Positions 6,937-9,770 of a stretch of DNA of 9,770 nt are shown piece after piece; position 1 is the stretch's first letter; every line of letters begins with the position of its first letter. Made by a program: the position numbers and the translations under genes. The stretch lies in contig JAMPXR010000059.1 of NCBI GenBank assembly GCA_023701085.1, forward strand, positions 1 through 9,770. Reading direction: 5' to 3'. Below the pieces are notes generated by a model that had not been told where the DNA came from, searched no databases, and saw nothing but the letters and a program-made list of their open reading frames with translations. This DNA is from Ramlibacter sp. GTDB lineage: Bacteria > Pseudomonadota > Gammaproteobacteria > Burkholderiales > Burkholderiaceae_C.

Positions 6937-9207
6937 TCAGAAGCTGTTGAGCACCGCCGTCCCGTCGGCCGCGATCAGGCCGCCGTTGTCGCGCGTGATC
7001 ACGAGGGTCGCCGAGCGGGGCCGTGCGTTCGTGCCTCCGGCACCATAACCGGCGTTCCCGGGCCAGTGGCTCAGCCAGGCGGAGGGGGTGCCGATGCCGG
7101 CCTTGCTGACCGACTCGCCCGGATGCTGGATGTTCACGAAGATCGCCTTGCCGTCCGGGGTTTCGGTGATGCCCGTGATCTCGCAATCGCCCGGGCCCAC
7201 GAGGAAGCGGCCCAGCGTGGCCGCGGTCGGCTTGGCGCCCACGCGCGTCGTGACGCTCAGCGTGCTGCCGTCCGTCTTGGTGTAGTTGAGCGTCTGGGTG
7301 GCGCCGTCCCCGACGTGGCCGGGCCTGCCCACCAGCATCATGCAGTTCGTGACGTCGGTGTAGGCGCCGTCGTCGGTCTGGATGAACGCCAGGCCGGTCT
7401 TGGGGCTGAACCACAGGCCGTCGGGGCTGGAGAAGTCCTGGTCCGCCGTGAGCGAGGAGAGGTTGACCTTCGCCGGGTCCATCCCGGCCTCGGCGCCGAA
7501 CAGGTAGATGTCCCAGGTGAAGCCGGTGGCCGCGCTTTCCCCGCCGCTCTCCTTGATGCGGATGATGTGCCCGTTGACGTTGCCCGGGCTGCTGTTGCCG
7601 GGGGCATCCGTATAGGCGCGCGGATTGGCGGCGTCGAGCGCCACGTGCGAGGAGCCGGTGGGCTCGACCTTGCGGTTGCTGTTGTTGGTCAGCGTGTAGT
7701 AGATCTCGCCCGTGACCGGGTGCACGGCCGACCATTCGGGCCGGTCCATCCTGGTGGCGCCCACCGCGTCCGCCGCCAGTCGCGTGTTGACCAGCACGTC
7801 GGCCTGGTCGGCGAAGGCGTACGTGGCATAGCCGGCGATGGCGCTGTTGGCGATGGACAGCTCGACCCAGGTGCCCGTCCCGTCGGCCGAGAACTTCGCC
7901 ACGTAAAGCCTGCCGCGGTCCAGGTACTTGTCCCCGGTGGCGAGCCGATCGGTGGCGTTCGCGTCCGCCGCATCCCAGCTGGCGGCGCTGACGAACTTGT
8001 AGATGTACTCGCCGCGCGAGTCGTCGCCCATGTACGCGGCCAGCGGCTTGCCGGGCACGCGCAGCCCGAAGATCGCGCTTTCGTGCGCGAAGCGGCCCAG
8101 GGCGGTGCGCTTGCGCGGCGCCTGCGTCTTGTCGTAGGGGTCCACCTCCACGATGTAGCCGAAGCCGTTGAGCTCGTTGCGGTAGTCGTCCGTGCCGTCG
8201 CTCGAGGCGCCGGTCTGGCTGATGTTCCAGCGCGCGTAGCGGTCGTCGGCGCCGGCGGTCTCCCAGCCGTGGCGGCTGGCGGCGCCCTGGGCGCGGCCGT
8301 AGCGGTTGAGGGCCACCACGCTGCGGGCGGTGGAGCCGCCGCGCGCGGCGTTGTCGGTGCTGTTGCGGAAGAAATACCCGGCCCAGTTTTCCTCGCCCGT
8401 GAGGAAGGTGCCCCAGGGGGTGATGCCCGTGCCGCAGTTGTTGATGGTGCCGCGCGTGTCGGTCCCGGCCGGGGAGTACCGGGTCTTGAGCAGCGCATGG
8501 CCGCGTGCCGGCCCCTGGATGACCGCGGGCGTCAGCGGCGTCACGCGGCGGTTGTACGGCGAATCCTTCTGGTACGCGAACTTGCCGGCCGTCTTGCGCA
8601 CCTCCACGAACGACAGGCCGTGCGCCGCGATCTCCTTGTCGGCCTGCGCCGCGGGCCGCGGATTGGCGGTGGTGCCGTTCGCATGCAGGAACTGGTCGGT
8701 GATGGCCTCGTGATTGACGGCCAGCACGGCGCGCTCGGAACCGGCCGCGTCGCGCGCCGTGCCGGCGGCGTTCAGGCCGAAGTACTCCATGCCGTCGTGG
8801 TGGTCACCCGCGCGGCTCTCGAACGCCGTGTCCGTGCCGTCGTTGCGGTAGTCGGGCGTGGACGAGGTCAGCGGATCGCCCAGCGCGTACAGCACCGTGG
8901 CGGTGTAGCCGGCGGGCACGGAGACCGCGTCGGACAGGCTCTTGGGAATCGGCGTGAACCCGAGGGTGATCGGCGACCCCGCGCCCGGCCCGTCGGTCGT
9001 CGCGGATCCGTCGCCGCCGCCGCAGGCAGCGACCGAGAAGGAGCCGAGCAGCGCCGCCCCGGCGGTGCCCAGGGTGCCGCGCAGCAGGCCGCGCCGCGAC
9101 AGCCGCGCGTCCAGGATTTCCATCAGCGATGGGTTGCCGCTGGTGTTGCTGTCTTCTTCGTTGAAATCGGCCAGGGCCCGGCGCTCGGGTCGGCTGTTCG
9201 CGTTCAT
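6937..9207 (-). CDS. phoX: PhoX-family alkaline phosphatase, Tat-exported
   Basis: This 756-residue DUF839/PhoX protein is predicted to release phosphate from organic phosphate esters outside the cytoplasm using a Ca/Fe centre. A long N-region of 37 residues precedes the twin-arginine motif SRRGLLRG (37-44), a hydrophobic segment (about 45-61) and a lipobox-like VAAC with C62, then Gly/Ala/Asp-rich sequence; this means Tat export, perhaps as a lipoprotein. Family hallmarks are HHDGMEYFG (136-144), NHE (165-167), NNCGTGITPWGTFLTGEEN (256-274, with C258 at the position of the metal-centre Cys of Pseudomonas PhoX), FAHESA (373-378), GDDSRGEYIYKF (394-405) and DGLWFSP (596-602). ATG 9207 (MNANSRPERR) is chosen because it gives the typical PhoX N-terminus and has GGCGAG 7 nt upstream. 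An in-frame start at 9354 would run through the Pho boxes. It diverges from the olsB-like gene. Confidence 0.93.
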   Translation of the reverse strand: MNANSRPERRALADFNEEDSNTSGNPSLMEILDARLSRRGLLRGTLGTAGAALLGSFSVAACGGGDGSATTDGPGAGSPITLGFTPIPKSLSDAVSVPAGYTATVLYALGDPLTSSTPDYRNDGTDTAFESRAGDHHDGMEYFGLNAAGTARDAAGSERAVLAVNHEAITDQFLHANGTTANPRPAAQADKEIAAHGLSFVEVRKTAGKFAYQKDSPYNRRVTPLTPAVIQGPARGHALLKTRYSPAGTDTRGTINNCGTGITPWGTFLTGEENWAGYFFRNSTDNAARGGSTARSVVALNRYGRAQGAASRHGWETAGADDRYARWNISQTGASSDGTDDYRNELNGFGYIVEVDPYDKTQAPRKRTALGRFAHESAIFGLRVPGKPLAAYMGDDSRGEYIYKFVSAASWDAADANATDRLATGDKYLDRGRLYVAKFSADGTGTWVELSIANSAIAGYATYAFADQADVLVNTRLAADAVGATRMDRPEWSAVHPVTGEIYYTLTNNSNRKVEPTGSSHVALDAANPRAYTDAPGNSSPGNVNGHIIRIKESGGESAATGFTWDIYLFGAEAGMDPAKVNLSSLTADQDFSSPDGLWFSPKTGLAFIQTDDGAYTDVTNCMMLVGRPGHVGDGATQTLNYTKTDGSTLSVTTRVGAKPTAATLGRFLVGPGDCEITGITETPDGKAIFVNIQHPGESVSKAGIGTPSAWLSHWPGNAGYGAGGTNARPRSATLVITRDNGGLIAADGTAVLNSF

Positions 9208-9245
9208 GCTGGTGCTCGCCTTTCTGGTGATGGGAAAGACCGCGC

Positions 9246-9300
9246 AGCGTAGCGGCGCACCGTGACGCATGGATGACAAAGCGATGAAGCTGGCGTGACA
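9246..9300 (-). promoter_or_regulatory. PhoB-type promoter of phoX (four Pho half-sites)
   Basis: Reading the - strand, four direct repeats spaced exactly 11 bp apart begin with TGTCA (9300), CTTCA (9289), TGTCA (9278) and CGTCA (9267), i.e. two tandem Pho boxes. TACGCT (9251-9246), a weak -10, starts 16 nt after the start of the last half-site, the same distance I recall in the E. coli phoA promoter. The phoX ATG is 39 bp further on. There is no -35 box, as expected for PhoB-activated promoters. Activation under phosphate starvation is inferred from this layout and from the genes on either side. Confidence 0.85.
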
Positions 9301-9315
9301 TCGGCCGCCGCGAGG

Positions 9316-9370
9316 CGTCATGGAACTGCCACGAAACTGCCATGACCGTGCCATTCGGGCGCTTCAGCAT
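9316..9370 (+). promoter_or_regulatory. PhoB-type promoter of the olsB-like gene (four Pho half-sites)
   Basis: On the + strand four direct repeats, CGTCA (9316), TGCCA (9327), TGCCA (9338) and TGCCA (9349), recur every 11 bp and match the Pho half-site TGTCA with one change each. CAGCAT (9365-9370) is a weak -10 beginning 16 nt after the start of the last half-site, exactly mirroring the phoX side. AAGAGGAG (9381-9388) and the ATG at 9394 follow. The set is only 15 bp from the phoX half-sites. PhoB control is inferred. Confidence 0.75.
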
Positions 9371-9393
9371 CCTCGCATGCAAGAGGAGCTCAA

Positions 9394-9770
9394 ATGAACG
9401 AATTGCCGAACCCCACCTTGCCGCTGTCGCCGGTGCAGTTGCCACGGGGGTCGCTTCACCGGGCTGATCCGAGCACGGTTGCAAACGGGCGCGGCCTTCT
9501 GGCGGTGGGCTGGGCGCGCCACCAGGACGAGGTTCGGCAGGCGCAGCGCCTGAGATTCCGCGTTTTCGCCGAGGAGATGGGCGCGCGGCTGGACACCTGG
9601 GTGCCCGGTCACGACATGGACCTGTTCGACGACTATTGCGAGCACCTGCTGGTGCGCGAGGCCGCCAGCGGCGAGGTGATAGGCACCTACCGCGTGCTCA
9701 CCGCGGTCCAGGCGGCGCGCGTCGGCAGTTTCTACAGCGACACCGAGTTCGACCTGGTGCGCCTGCGCCG
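9394..9770 (+). CDS. olsB: OlsB-like N-acyltransferase (GNAT fold), 3' end outside window
   Basis: Only the first 125 codons are present; the frame is open to the window end. Residues 46-64 (EVRQAQRLRFRVFAEEMGA), 72-89 (GHDMDLFDDYCEHLLVRE), 93-103 (GEVIGTYRVLT) and 114-120 (YSDTEFD) match the pattern of OlsB-type proteins, which transfer a 3-hydroxyacyl chain from acyl carrier protein to ornithine to make lyso-ornithine lipid at the inner membrane. Members are also annotated as 'hemolysin-like' or generic GNAT acyltransferases. The start ATG has a strong ribosome site (AGAGGAG, 9382-9388, 5 nt away). The first 40 residues are a Pro/Leu-rich extension. Ornithine lipids replace phospholipids during phosphate starvation in several bacteria, which fits the four Pho half-sites upstream and the divergent phoX. 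Substrate assignment is by family resemblance. Confidence 0.75.
   Translation, partial: MNELPNPTLPLSPVQLPRGSLHRADPSTVANGRGLLAVGWARHQDEVRQAQRLRFRVFAEEMGARLDTWVPGHDMDLFDDYCEHLLVREAASGEVIGTYRVLTAVQAARVGSFYSDTEFDLVRLR

Noticed and set aside
6862..9252. Open frame of 796 codons on the + strand opposite phoX
   Set aside because: Its translation is Val/Gly/Arg/Ala-rich low-complexity sequence without motifs, typical of a frame antisense to a high-GC gene. The - strand encodes a full PhoX.
9208..9354. N-terminal extension of PhoX starting at 9354
   Set aside because: It would cover the Pho half-sites and place 49 atypical residues ahead of the usual PhoX N-terminus.

Overview
The window is high-GC DNA typical of a betaproteobacterium of the order Burkholderiales, probably Comamonadaceae-like. 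This placement rests on protein style and on the conserved rlmE-ftsH-folP-glmM gene order; no database search was possible. It falls into three parts.

Region 1 (1-5117, + strand) is core housekeeping: rlmE (23S rRNA 2'-O-methyltransferase), ftsH (membrane AAA+ zinc protease, TTG start), folP (dihydropteroate synthase) and glmM (phosphoglucosamine mutase). A strong intrinsic terminator follows ftsH. folP therefore needs its own promoter, and the best candidate -10 lies 6 nt before its ATG. folP and glmM overlap by 4 bp (ATGA).

Region 2 (5145-6867, - strand) converges on glmM. It is a two-gene operon: an ArsR-family repressor with a C-terminal Cys-Cys...Cys arsenical-type site, overlapping by 4 bp a 444-residue protein that looks like a circularly permuted, glutathionylspermidine-synthase-type ATP-grasp ligase. 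All six cysteines of the ligase-like protein come in pairs (C11/C13, C137/C138, C442/C444). The arsR promoter is clear: TTGCAA, 17 bp, TATCAT, with a perfect 9-6-9 inverted repeat over it, and it probably gives a leaderless transcript. No arsenate reductase or arsenite pump gene is in the window. This little-described pair is the best candidate for an unexplored system.

Region 3 (6937-9770) is a phosphate-starvation module. phoX (Tat-exported alkaline phosphatase, - strand) and the start of an OlsB-like ornithine-lipid acyltransferase gene (+ strand, cut by the window end) diverge from a 186-bp intergenic region. That region carries two sets of four PhoB half-sites, each with exact 11-bp periodicity, one set facing each gene. 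Both sets place a weak -10 hexamer 16 nt from the start of the last half-site, the spacing I recall for E. coli phoA.

Together regions 2 and 3 suggest a phosphate-scavenging and phosphorus-sparing locus next to a thiol or metalloid-response operon. phoX and the arsR operon are co-directional, only 104 bp apart and without a clear terminator between them, so read-through could link phosphate starvation to arsenic-type stress. That link is inference.
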